Below are positions 51,203 through 59,753 of a DNA stretch of 64,000 nt, one piece after another (positions within the stretch are counted from its first letter, which is position 1; the number at the start of each line of letters is the position of its first letter). The translations under genes were made by a program, and so were the position numbers. The stretch comes from Kaistia terrae (lineage in GTDB: Bacteria > Pseudomonadota > Alphaproteobacteria > Rhizobiales > Kaistiaceae), in NCBI RefSeq assembly GCF_026344005.1, contig NZ_JAPKNH010000003.1, positions 496,001 to 560,000 of the forward strand. The letters run 5' to 3'. The notes under the pieces were generated by a model. That model saw nothing but the letters and a program-made list of their open reading frames with translations. It was not told the origin of the DNA and ran no database searches.

Positions 51203-51709
51203 CTAGAATTCGATCCCCTTCTTCTTCAGACCTTCGCGGGACTTTTCGAACAGCTCCTCGCCGACGCGATCCGACCAGCCCTTGACCGACTGCAGCGTCT
51301 CGCCGACGACCTTCGGGCCGATTTCGGCGAGCTTGGCGCCGGCCGGGCTGCGGTAAAAGGTCGAGATTGCCGTCAGCTCTTCTTCGGAGAAGTGCTTGGC
51401 CCAGATGCGGGCGACGTCGTTGTCGAGGTCCTTGCGGCGAGCGACGAGCTCGAGCGCCTGGGCGTCGACCACTTCGGCGATCTGCTGGTGCTGGTCGGGA
51501 CGCAGGCGGATCAGCTTGTTCTGCGTCTGCTGCGACAGCAGCGGCAGCAGATTGTCGAAGCCACGCGAAGTCTTGGCCGCGTGAACGGCCTCAAGCGCCG
51601 CTGCGACATGCGCATCGGTCACTTCCTGTGCCTGGGCGAAACCGGCCGTGCCAATTGCAAGGCCGGCGGCCAGCACGGCAGCGCCGATGGATTTGCGGAT
51701 GAAGGTCAT
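51203..51709 (-). CDS. DUF2059 periplasmic protein
   Basis: The 168-residue protein has a signal peptide cleaved near AQA-QEV (about residue 28). The mature part is mostly helical and fits DUF2059: a QTQNKLIRLRPDQ region, WAKHFSEEELTAISTFYRSPAGAKL and a final KSREGLKKKGIEF. The family occurs widely in alphaproteobacteria with no assigned role. The ATG follows GGGAG. It sits between rpiA and gor in an apparent operon. Confidence 0.92.
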   Translation of the reverse strand: MTFIRKSIGAAVLAAGLAIGTAGFAQAQEVTDAHVAAALEAVHAAKTSRGFDNLLPLLSQQTQNKLIRLRPDQHQQIAEVVDAQALELVARRKDLDNDVARIWAKHFSEEELTAISTFYRSPAGAKLAEIGPKVVGETLQSVKGWSDRVGEELFEKSREGLKKKGIEF

Positions 51710-51737
51710 GGAGAAACTCCCGATGGGCGAAATGTTG

Positions 51738-52436
51738 TTAAGCCACCAACCAGCTTATGCCTTCCGGCCGAGCGATGACGGCGGCAGATGCAAGTCCGAT
51801 AAAGAGACCGTGTTCCACGACCCCCGGAATCGCGGCAAGGGCAAGACTCAAGGCTTCTGGATCTCGAATACGGCCAAAAGATGCATCGATGATAGCGTTA
51901 CCACCATCGGTCACGAAGGCAGAGCCGTGGGCGGCGAGACGTCGCGTCAGCGTGACAGGCATCTCCAGCCGCAGAGCCGCGTCGGCGATGGCCGCCGTCG
52001 TGGCCCCGATGCCGAAATGATTGACTTCGACCGGGAGCGGAAACGCGCCCAGCGTCTCGACCAGCTTGGAGCCATCGGCGATCACGATCATCTGGCCGGA
52101 GGCAGCCGCCACGATTTTTTCACGCAGCAACGCGCCGCCGCCGCCCTTGATCAGCCGCAGCCGGCTGTCGAGCTCGTCGGCGCCATCGATCGTCAGATCG
52201 AGACGAGGCAGGTCTTCCAGCGTGGACAGCGGAATGCCTTCGGCACGGGCCAGCGTCGCGGTGCGTTCAGACGAAGGGACGCCGACAACCGAAAGCCCGT
52301 CGCGAACGCGCGCGCCAAGGCCCCGGATGAAATGATTGGCCGTCGAGCCGGACCCGAGGCCGAGCTTCATGCCATCTTCGACCTTTTCGAGGGCAGCAAG
52401 GGCTGCCTGCTTCTTGAGTTCGTCGCTGGAGATCAT
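51738..52436 (-). CDS. rpiA: Ribose-5-phosphate isomerase A
   Basis: The 232-residue enzyme has the phosphate loop LGLGSGSTA (25-33), the TIDGADE motif with catalytic Asp, the [11 protein letters not shown] segment with the catalytic Glu/Lys pair and a conserved [10 protein letters not shown] near the end. It interconverts ribose 5-phosphate and ribulose 5-phosphate. The ATG at 52436 gives the usual start; a GTG four codons upstream is possible. It begins the rpiA-DUF2059-gor unit, divergent from gph. Confidence 0.97.
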   Translation of the reverse strand: MISSDELKKQAALAALEKVEDGMKLGLGSGSTANHFIRGLGARVRDGLSVVGVPSSERTATLARAEGIPLSTLEDLPRLDLTIDGADELDSRLRLIKGGGGALLREKIVAAASGQMIVIADGSKLVETLGAFPLPVEVNHFGIGATTAAIADAALRLEMPVTLTRRLAAHGSAFVTDGGNAIIDASFGRIRDPEALSLALAAIPGVVEHGLFIGLASAAVIARPEGISWLVA

Positions 52437-52591
52437 CGGGCTCTTCAAAAATGGATGGGGTTCACGCCGATCCGGCGCGGTTTGTTAGCATGGGGGGAAG
52501 CTGTCGCCAACGTCCACGCGACATCCTCCCGTCTTTCAGACCTCCGACAGACTTGGTAGGTTCGGGAACCCCATAGACGGAACCCTCCCCG

Positions 52592-53263
52592 ATGCGCCCC
52601 ATCCTCGTCTTCGATCTCGACGGCACCCTCGTCGAAACCGCAACCGATCTCGTCGCGACGCTCAATGTCGTTCTGGAGCAGGAAGGGCTGGCGCCCATCC
52701 GTTATGAAGACGCTCGCGCCATGGTCGGCCACGGCGCACGCGCCTTGATCGAACGGGGGCTGGCCGCCAACAACGTCACCCGCGACACGGCAACGATCGA
52801 CCGGCTGTTCGACACCTATATTGCCTATTACGCAGCTCATATCGCCGATACCAGCCGCCCGTTCGAGGGCGTGGTGGCAGCGCTCGATCACTTTGCCGCC
52901 GAGGGCTGGCTGCTGGCCGTCTGCACCAACAAGCTCGAAGGCCTGTCAAACCTGCTGCTCGACGAACTCGGCCTTTCGAGCCGTTTCGCTGCAATCTGCG
53001 GCGCCGACACCTTTGCCGCTCGCAAGCCAGACCCGCTTGCCCTGACCGAAACGATTCGACGCGCTGGCGGCGATCTGCGCCGCGCCATCATGATTGGTGA
53101 TTCCGTCACGGACATCGACACCGCCAGGGCCGCCGGTATCCCCGTCATCGCCGTCGATTTCGGCTATACGACCGTCCCTGTGACCGAACTCGGCCCGGAC
53201 GTGGTCATCGGCCACTTCGACGAACTGGCTGACGCCGTGACTGGACTGATGGTTCGCGCCTAA
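52592..53263 (+). CDS. gph: Phosphoglycolate phosphatase (HAD family)
   Basis: The 223-residue HAD hydrolase has motif I FDLDGTLVET (nucleophile Asp8, Asp10), a helical cap with ARAMVGHGARALIERGL, motif II VCTNK, and motifs III/IV RKPDP and MIGDSVTDIDTARAAG. It matches Gph, which removes 2-phosphoglycolate. The gene is divergent from rpiA, a common arrangement in this order. Confidence 0.93.
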   Translation: MRPILVFDLDGTLVETATDLVATLNVVLEQEGLAPIRYEDARAMVGHGARALIERGLAANNVTRDTATIDRLFDTYIAYYAAHIADTSRPFEGVVAALDHFAAEGWLLAVCTNKLEGLSNLLLDELGLSSRFAAICGADTFAARKPDPLALTETIRRAGGDLRRAIMIGDSVTDIDTARAAGIPVIAVDFGYTTVPVTELGPDVVIGHFDELADAVTGLMVRA

Positions 53264-53305
53264 GGCGCTTTTCGCGTGAAGCGTGCGGCGGTTCGCTCCA
53301 GGAGA

Positions 53306-54187
53306 CTAAGGGCAGCGCTTGGCGGTAATCTTGAGCGGCTTCATATCGAGCCGGACAAGCTTGCCCGTCAGCGCGAAGTCGCCATAGTCCAGCCGCATCC
53401 GCCGGGTCACGCCATTCTCATAGACGATGAACGACAGTTCATAGGCGGGAGACGGCTCGCCTGTGGCCTTCTCGTCGAAATAGCTGAGCGTTACCGGCCA
53501 ATGCCGGATATTCGCGATACCCGCCTGCCTGGCAGTGGCTTCATCGCTGAGGTCGTCGGCACCAGCATTGGGCGCGCCGATAACGGCCGAGGTCGCATAG
53601 GGCTTCTCGCCCTTCTCCGAGCCGTCGAACAATCCGACCTGCACGAAGCGCTCGCCACGCGTGGCCGCCTCGATGATCGTCGCCAGATGCTGGTTCGGGA
53701 ACTGAAAGGACGGCGCAATGTCGAAGCGCTCGGTCTTCGGCTTGGCAAGCGTGACATGCAGCTTGCCGCCCTCCCGCTCCGCCGATCCCGTGGAATCCTC
53801 GGCGAGCGCGCCATCGACGTAGCTCTTGGTGGCAAAGCTGAAGCTCTTGCCATCACCATCCTCGAAGGTCGAAGTCGCCACGTCGGTCAGCCGGGAATTG
53901 CCCTCGCCATCGCTGATCCGCGTTACGAAACGCAGCTTGGTATTGTAGCCGTCGCACCGAGAGCCGGAGAAGTCATAGACCATCCGACCTTCAGCATCGC
54001 TGATCGTATCGGACGACTTGCCGCCTGTATCGAGCCGCAGGTCGTACACCGCCTGATGCGTCGCAAACGGGAGCTTCGCAGGTCCGGGCGAGAGGGCAAT
54101 GGCAGCCCCCGTCATTCCCAGCAGGGACGCGGCAACTGCGGCCAGCGCCAACCCTGTGCTACCGGCACCCATAGATACGGACTTCAT
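53306..54187 (-). CDS. eipB: EipB-family cell-envelope integrity protein (DUF1849)
   Basis: The 293-residue protein has a signal peptide (to about residue 31, AIA-LSP) and fits EipB: ATHQAVYDLRLDTGG, DFSGSRCDGYN (Cys78) and a C-terminal KRCP (Cys292). In Brucella EipB these cysteines form a disulfide in a beta-spiral protein required for envelope integrity. The ATG at 54187 is five bases after GGGAG. It is periplasmic. It ends 42 bases from gph, which converges on it. Confidence 0.88.
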   Translation of the reverse strand: MKSVSMGAGSTGLALAAVAASLLGMTGAAIALSPGPAKLPFATHQAVYDLRLDTGGKSSDTISDAEGRMVYDFSGSRCDGYNTKLRFVTRISDGEGNSRLTDVATSTFEDGDGKSFSFATKSYVDGALAEDSTGSAEREGGKLHVTLAKPKTERFDIAPSFQFPNQHLATIIEAATRGERFVQVGLFDGSEKGEKPYATSAVIGAPNAGADDLSDEATARQAGIANIRHWPVTLSYFDEKATGEPSPAYELSFIVYENGVTRRMRLDYGDFALTGKLVRLDMKPLKITAKRCP

Positions 54188-54371
54188 GCTCGCTCCCATA
54201 ATCGTCAGCCGACATAGGGCTGACATAGACCGCATTTCAATCAGCAAAACGGCAAAACGTCCATGCACCACCGCGTGCACGATAGCGAAGCGCAGGCACG
54301 CGTCGCGCTTGCGGTTGGCCCGGAATCAAGCGAAACCGGGAAAGAACGACACAACGCCTTGGGAGAACCCT

Positions 54372-54836
54372 ATGACGAGCCAGATCGAAAGCCGCCTCGA
54401 AGCTCTCGGAATCGTGTTGCCCGCAGCGGTGGCACCGGTCGCCAACTACGTACCGGCCGTCGAAAGCCAGGGCTTCCTCTATATCTCCGGGCAGATCCCG
54501 AAGGGCGCAAACGGCCTCGAATATGTCGGCAAGCTCGGGCGCGAACTGAGCGTGGATGACGGCCGCGCCGCTGCCCGCCTGTGTGCCATCAACATCCTCG
54601 CCCAGGCCAAGCTGGCACTTGGCGACCTCGACCGGGTCGGCCGCGTCGTCAAGCTGGTCGGCTTCGTGAATTGCGACCCCGAATTCGGCGATCACCCGCA
54701 AGTGGTCAATGGCGCCTCCGATCTCATGGTCGAGGTCTTCGGCGACAAGGGTCGCCATGCCCGCTCGGCCGTCGGCGTCGCAGCCCTTCCCTTCGGCGTT
54801 GGCGTCGAAGTCGAAGCCATCCTCGAGATCGCCTGA
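54372..54836 (+). CDS. RidA-family enamine/imine deaminase
   Basis: The 154-residue protein has the RidA/YjgF trimer fold pattern: SQGFLYISGQIPKG, a long helix AARLCAINILAQAKLALGDLDRV, VVKLVGFVNCDPEF and HARSAVGVAALPFGVGVEVEAI with the conserved arginine. It belongs to the longer RidA subgroup found in this order. It would clear reactive enamines from metabolism. The ATG follows GGGAG. It is six bases from the GDPD gene downstream, and the two are surely co-transcribed. Confidence 0.93.
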   Translation: MTSQIESRLEALGIVLPAAVAPVANYVPAVESQGFLYISGQIPKGANGLEYVGKLGRELSVDDGRAAARLCAINILAQAKLALGDLDRVGRVVKLVGFVNCDPEFGDHPQVVNGASDLMVEVFGDKGRHARSAVGVAALPFGVGVEVEAILEIA

Positions 54837-54842
54837 TCGATC

Positions 54843-55613
54843 ATGACCAGACACGCGCCCGCCGCCGCCCCCGCATGGCTCACCGCACGCCCGATCGCCC
54901 ACCGCGCCTATCACGACGCGAAAAGCGGCCGGATGGAGAACACGCTTTCGGCCGTCCGCGCCGCGATCGACCACAATTTCGCGATTGAGGTGGATCTGCA
55001 GCTGACCGCCGATGGCGCCGTCGTCGTGTTCCATGACGACACGGTCGATCGCCTGCTTCAGGCAACGGGACGAGTCGACGCCTTTACTGTTGCCGCGCTG
55101 AAGGCAGCCGCTTTCAAGGCGGGCAACGACCATGTGCCGACGCTGGCGGAACTGCTGGAAACCGTCGCCGGCAAGGTTCCGCTGGTGATCGAGTTGAAAA
55201 GCAACTGGGACGGCAACCGCCGATTGGAATCGGCCGTCGTCCCGATCCTCGCTGCCTATGAGGGACCGGCGGTGATCATGTCATTCGATCCGGATTCGAT
55301 GCAGGTCATGCAATGGCTGTTGCCGACGATGCCGCGCGGCATCGTCGCGGACCGCTATACCGACCTCGACGATTGGGGCGCCCTGTCCCCGCGCCAGCGC
55401 TTTTCGCTGCGCAATCTTTCGGCCGTGCCGAAGGTCGGCGCCAGCTTCGTCTCTTACGACTTGAACGGCCTGCCCTCCTTCGCGCCCTCGAAGGTACGCG
55501 CAAGTGGCATGCCGCTGATCACCTGGACCGTGCGGGCGCCGGAGCAGGCGGCGAAGGCCAGGCTCTATACAGACCAGATCACCTTCGAGGGGTTTGACCC
55601 GGACAAGGCGTAG
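54843..55613 (+). CDS. Glycerophosphodiester phosphodiesterase
   Basis: The 256-residue protein is a UgpQ-like TIM-barrel phosphodiesterase: IAHRAYHD (catalytic His), MENTLSA, AIEVDLQLTADG and VVVFHDDTVDRL give the two catalytic histidines and metal-binding Glu/Asp residues. It releases glycerol 3-phosphate from lipid-derived diesters. It has no signal peptide, so it is cytoplasmic. It follows ridA closely. Confidence 0.93.
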   Translation: MTRHAPAAAPAWLTARPIAHRAYHDAKSGRMENTLSAVRAAIDHNFAIEVDLQLTADGAVVVFHDDTVDRLLQATGRVDAFTVAALKAAAFKAGNDHVPTLAELLETVAGKVPLVIELKSNWDGNRRLESAVVPILAAYEGPAVIMSFDPDSMQVMQWLLPTMPRGIVADRYTDLDDWGALSPRQRFSLRNLSAVPKVGASFVSYDLNGLPSFAPSKVRASGMPLITWTVRAPEQAAKARLYTDQITFEGFDPDKA

Positions 55614-55722
55614 CGCCCACGGTCAAGCGCAAGGCGACAGGGCCAGATGCGACTTGCGCTTGCGGCATTCCGCCTTAGATGCATGGATAGCCCATGCGCT
55701 CAAGCGAGATCGTTTCCCCCTC

Positions 55723-56997
55723 ATGACCGCTTCCCCCGATGCGCGCCTCAGCGTCCTGTCCTCGCTCGCTGAAATCGATCGGCAGGACTGGGATGCCTGC
55801 GCCAATCCAGGCTGGCCCTCCGCCCGGCCGTTTGGCGAAGATCCGTCCGCGTTCCTGAAGGCGTTTCATGGACAAGCGGCCACCTCGTCGGCACCCGACC
55901 CGCTTGAATCAGTATCTCAAAAGCCTGCCTATAACCCTTTCGTTTCATACGACTTTCTACACGCCCTGGAAGAGTCCGGCGCCGCGACCGGCCGGACTGG
56001 CTGGCAAGCGAGACACCTCGTTCTCGATGGCGCGGACGGCAAGCCGGCCGGCATCGTGCCTTGCTACCAGAAGACCCATTCGATGGGCGAATACGTCTTC
56101 GATCAGGGCTGGGCGGACGCCTATGAGCGCGCCGGTGGGCGCTATTATCCGAAGTTGCAGGTTTCCGTACCGTTCACCCCCGCGACCGGTCCGCGACTTT
56201 TGGCACGAGCCGATGCGCCGGCAGGCACGCGCGAAATACTGGCCGCCGGGTTGCTCGAACTCTGCCGCCAGCTCAGCACATCCTCGATCCACGCAACCTT
56301 CCTGAATGACACCGACGCCGACCTTCTGGACGACAGCGGCTTCCTCGCCCGCATGGATCAGCAGTTCCATTTCATCAATGAGGGCTATCGCGACTTCGAC
56401 GATTTCCTTGAGGCGCTGGCCTCGCGCAAGCGCAAGGCGATCCGGCGCGAACGACGCGAGGCGCTGGCCGACGGCATCACGATCGAGCATCTGACCGGGG
56501 CGGCGATCACAGAACGCGATTGGGACGCCTTTTTCGACTTCTACATGGATACCGGCGCCAGAAAATGGGGCCGCCCCTATCTGAACCGCCGATTCTTCTC
56601 GCTGCTCGGCGAGCGCATGGCCGACCGAGTCCTGCTGATCGTCGCCAAGCGCGACGGCGTCCCGATCGCCGGCGCGCTCAACATGATCGGCTCCGACGCG
56701 CTCTACGGCCGCTATTGGGGCGCGTCCGAGGACGTGCCGTTCCTCCATTTCGAGGTTTGCTACCATCAGGCCGTCGACTGGGCGATCGCGCATGGCCTGC
56801 CTCGCGTCGAGGCCGGCGCGCAAGGGGACCACAAGCTGGCGCGCGGCTATCGGCCGATTGTGACCCGCTCAGCCCACTGGATCGCCGATCGCGGCCTGCG
56901 CCGGGCGGTTGCCGACTATCTCGGCCGCGAGCGCGAAGCCGTTGCCGCCGATCATGAATTCCTCGACGAGCACACGCCTTTCAAAGCTGATACGTGA
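55723..56997 (+). CDS. FemAB/GNAT-like acyl- or aminoacyltransferase (DUF482 family)
   Basis: The 424-residue protein has the double GNAT-like layout of the peptidoglycan-bridge FemAB-like family: YNPFVSYDFLHALEESG and YVFDQGWADAYERAGG in the first half, RKRKAIRRERREA and RKWGRPYLNRRFFSLLGE in the second, and a C-terminal GAQGDHKLARGYRP. It is thought to move amino-acyl groups, but the acceptor is unknown. The ATG at 55723 has a weak ribosome site. It lies between the GDPD and sulfatase genes, an envelope-related context. Confidence 0.88.
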   Translation: MTASPDARLSVLSSLAEIDRQDWDACANPGWPSARPFGEDPSAFLKAFHGQAATSSAPDPLESVSQKPAYNPFVSYDFLHALEESGAATGRTGWQARHLVLDGADGKPAGIVPCYQKTHSMGEYVFDQGWADAYERAGGRYYPKLQVSVPFTPATGPRLLARADAPAGTREILAAGLLELCRQLSTSSIHATFLNDTDADLLDDSGFLARMDQQFHFINEGYRDFDDFLEALASRKRKAIRRERREALADGITIEHLTGAAITERDWDAFFDFYMDTGARKWGRPYLNRRFFSLLGERMADRVLLIVAKRDGVPIAGALNMIGSDALYGRYWGASEDVPFLHFEVCYHQAVDWAIAHGLPRVEAGAQGDHKLARGYRPIVTRSAHWIADRGLRRAVADYLGREREAVAADHEFLDEHTPFKADT

Positions 56998-57003
56998 ATT
57001 TGA

Positions 57004-58686
57004 ATGACAGCGATTCTTCTCTGGGTCGGCGCGGCGGCCATCCTGCTCGTGACCGAACGGCAACCGGCAAAGCCTGTCTTCGCCCTGCTGGCCTTCGCCT
57101 TCCTGACCACCTGCTTCCTGCTTGTCGTCGGCGATCTGGAGCGAGCCACGCTGCTGGCGCTGATCCTGGCGTTGACGATCGTCGGCGCCTCGGCCGTCAA
57201 GCATCACCACAGCGGCATGAAACTCGCCGTCGGTGACCTGGCGCTGACTTTTGCCGGCACGATCCCTTTCATGCTGCGGCAGTATCGGCGCACGGCCGCC
57301 CTGACGATTGCCGGCGCGGTGCTGCTATTCCTCGCGGCCATGGCGACGCTGGCGCTGGTACGCGGCGTGCCCCTCGCCTTGTCGTCGCGCGGGCTCGCCT
57401 TCGTGCTCACCGGCGTGGCGCTCTACGCGCTCTGGCGAGCGAATGGCGGTACCGCTTACCGGACCGACGTCACGACGCAAAAGCGCTTCTTCTCGTTCTT
57501 CATGACCTCGCTGGTCGATATTGCCAGTTGGTGGCCTACCGGAGGACTGCGGATGCTCGATGTGGCCGCGACCTCGCTGCCGCTGGCATCGCCGATCGCC
57601 GCTCGAACCAATATCCGTCCCGACATTATCGTCATCCAGCATGAATCGGTGTTCGATCCCCGCCTCTACGACCTCCCCGTAGACGATCGCATCGCTGAGC
57701 TCCTGACGCCGAAGGGTGCGCTGGCCGGACGGCTGCATGTCGACATCTATGGCGGGGGATCGTGGCAGACGGAATTCAGCCTGCTGACGGGACTTTCGTC
57801 CGCCAGCTTCGGGCCGGATTCCTATTTCCTATTCAAGAAGGGTGTTGGTCGCTTCCGGCACTCTTTGCCAAGCGAATTGGCGGCGCTCGGCTACCGCACG
57901 ATGCTCTCCACCAGTTGCCGGCGCGAATTCATGAACTACGACGCCTTCTATGCCGGCATCGGCGTTACAGAGCGGGTGTTTTCTGACGAATTCCCGCCCC
58001 CCTTCGATCTCACCGCTTTCGAGGTGAGCAATTCGGATGCGGCATTCTTCGAGGCAACCCGGGCTGCGCTGGAGCGTTCGCTCGACCGCGACCCGGCCCC
58101 CCGCTTCCTGATGGCGCTGACCAATTTCAATCACGGCCCGCATGAAACGCGGCTTGTGCCGCCCGGACTCTATGAAGAGGAACGGCGCTTCGCCACCGCC
58201 GCCCTGCCTGACGGCAATTACGGCGAATACTATGCCCGTCTGGCCGAGACGGCCGAAAGCTACGCGACGTTCAAGGCGATGCTCGCGGCGCGATATCCCG
58301 ACCGGCCGATGCTGATCGTGCGCTATGGCGACCATCAACCGACCATGACGCGCGCCATCGAGGAAGCGCGCGGTATCGCGCTGGACGATCCGCGCCAGTT
58401 CGAGACATTTTATGCGATCGAAGGCATCAATTTCGAGCCAGCTCTGACGAGCGTGCCGGAGAGGCTCGACATCGCCATGCTCGGCACCATAGCGCTACAG
58501 GCTTCCGGCCTGCCGCTCGACGCCACAACCGCCACCCGCGCCGGTCTCATCGACGAATGCGGGGCGCTCTATATGGCGACATCATCGGAGCGGAAGAACC
58601 GCTTCCACCGCACGTTGATCGAACAGGGCATGATCGATCTCGGCAAGGCTGCGCCGCAGGTTGCTGTCCTGACCGAGCAGACCTGA
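57004..58686 (+). CDS. Membrane-anchored sulfatase/LTA synthase-family protein
   Basis: The 560-residue protein has four or five membrane segments in the first 150 residues. An alkaline-phosphatase-superfamily domain follows: DIIVIQHESVFDP supplies a metal-binding Glu, YGGGSWQTEFSLLTGLSS the likely Thr nucleophile, and RYGDHQP the Asp-His metal pair. Such enzymes transfer phosphoglycerol or phosphoethanolamine to envelope glycans or lipids. It begins six bases after the FemAB-like stop, with no perfect ribosome site, which suggests coupling. Confidence 0.88.
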   Translation: MTAILLWVGAAAILLVTERQPAKPVFALLAFAFLTTCFLLVVGDLERATLLALILALTIVGASAVKHHHSGMKLAVGDLALTFAGTIPFMLRQYRRTAALTIAGAVLLFLAAMATLALVRGVPLALSSRGLAFVLTGVALYALWRANGGTAYRTDVTTQKRFFSFFMTSLVDIASWWPTGGLRMLDVAATSLPLASPIAARTNIRPDIIVIQHESVFDPRLYDLPVDDRIAELLTPKGALAGRLHVDIYGGGSWQTEFSLLTGLSSASFGPDSYFLFKKGVGRFRHSLPSELAALGYRTMLSTSCRREFMNYDAFYAGIGVTERVFSDEFPPPFDLTAFEVSNSDAAFFEATRAALERSLDRDPAPRFLMALTNFNHGPHETRLVPPGLYEEERRFATAALPDGNYGEYYARLAETAESYATFKAMLAARYPDRPMLIVRYGDHQPTMTRAIEEARGIALDDPRQFETFYAIEGINFEPALTSVPERLDIAMLGTIALQASGLPLDATTATRAGLIDECGALYMATSSERKNRFHRTLIEQGMIDLGKAAPQVAVLTEQT

Positions 58687-58707
58687 AACTCATGACGGGA
58701 GACATCC

Positions 58708-59136
58708 ATGACCCAGTATGACGACGCCAACATCTTCGCCCGCATCCTGCGCGGCGAAATCCCGTCGCACAGCGTCTATGAGGACGCCGAGGCGATCGCC
58801 TTCATGGATGTGATGCCGCAAGGCCCCGGCCATCTGCTGGTCGTGCCAAAGGCCGCCTCGCGAAATCTGCTCGACGCGGATCCCGCCGTTCTGTCACGGC
58901 TGATGCCGGTCGTGCAAAAGCTCGCCCGCGCCGCCAAGCTCGCCTTCGCGGCCGATGGCGTCACCGTGATGCAGTTCAACGAGCCGGCATCCGGCCAGAC
59001 GGTTTTCCACCTGCACGTGCACATCATTCCGCGCTTCGACGGCGAGCCGCTGCATCCCCATACCGGCACCATGGAGAAGCCTGAGATCCTGGCCGAAAAC
59101 GCCGAGCGGGTCCGCGCCGCGCTCGGCGGGAAATAA
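58708..59136 (+). CDS. HIT-family hydrolase
   Basis: The 142-residue protein has the histidine triad HLHVHIIPR (His101, His103, His105) and the preceding ARILRGEIPSHSVYEDAEAIAFMD pattern of the HinT/Hit subfamily, which hydrolyses nucleoside phosphoramidates. The ATG at 58708 follows GGGAG by seven bases. It follows the sulfatase by 21 bases and could share its transcript. Confidence 0.95.
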   Translation: MTQYDDANIFARILRGEIPSHSVYEDAEAIAFMDVMPQGPGHLLVVPKAASRNLLDADPAVLSRLMPVVQKLARAAKLAFAADGVTVMQFNEPASGQTVFHLHVHIIPRFDGEPLHPHTGTMEKPEILAENAERVRAALGGK

Positions 59137-59204
59137 TCCGCGACCACCATGTCACAGGTGGCCAGCCTGTCTCGTCTTGTCTCCGTAACCCCATGGAGAA
59201 CATC

Positions 59205-59675
59205 ATGCACGAGCGACTGAACGCCTTTGCCGCCGCCCCGGAAGCCGTCAAGGCTATGATCGAACTGAGCGGCAAACTCGCCGCCGGCAGTATCGAGCAC
59301 AGCCTGCAGGAACTGGTGGAAATCCGCGCCTCGCAAATCAATGGCTGCGCAAATTGCCTGCACATGCATACGGCGAATGCGCGCAAGAATGGAGAGACCG
59401 AGGAACGCATCTACCTCCTCAGCGCCTGGCGCGAATCGCTGCTGTATACCAAGCGGGAGCGCGCAGCGCTTGCCTGGACCGAAGCGCTGACGCTGGTTGC
59501 CGAGACGCATGCGCCGGATGCAGACTATGAAGCGCTGCAGGGCGTATTCTCGGCCAAGGAGCAGGTCGAACTGACGCTGCTGATCGGCACCATCAACACC
59601 TGGAACCGCTTCTCGGTCGGCTTCCGCACAGTGCATTCGAACGACCGTAAGGCTGCCGCGCAAGAGGCGGCTTGA
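59205..59675 (+). CDS. AhpD-like/carboxymuconolactone decarboxylase-family protein
   Basis: The 156-residue protein has the redox CXXC with downstream His of AhpD-like proteins: NGCANCLHMH, Cys48, Cys51 and His55. A supporting Glu sits in QELVEIRAS. These proteins act in peroxide handling or thiol relay. The ATG at 59205 has GGAG (59195-59198) six bases upstream, whereas the ATG at 59193 contains that site and lacks its own. An intrinsic hairpin follows. Confidence 0.92.
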   Translation: MHERLNAFAAAPEAVKAMIELSGKLAAGSIEHSLQELVEIRASQINGCANCLHMHTANARKNGETEERIYLLSAWRESLLYTKRERAALAWTEALTLVAETHAPDADYEALQGVFSAKEQVELTLLIGTINTWNRFSVGFRTVHSNDRKAAAQEAA

Positions 59676-59703
59676 CGCCCCCTCACCGACCCTCACAAGC
59701 AAA

Positions 59704-59727
59704 CGGGGGCGCCTTTCGGCGCCCCCG
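59704..59727. terminator. Bidirectional terminator between the AhpD-like gene and clpA
   Basis: CGGGGGCGCC (59704-59713), loop TTTC, GGCGCCCCCG (59718-59727). T-rich bases follow on both strands. It separates converging genes. Confidence 0.8.
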
Positions 59728-59753
59728 CTTTCATTCCGTTTGTACCAGGCGGA

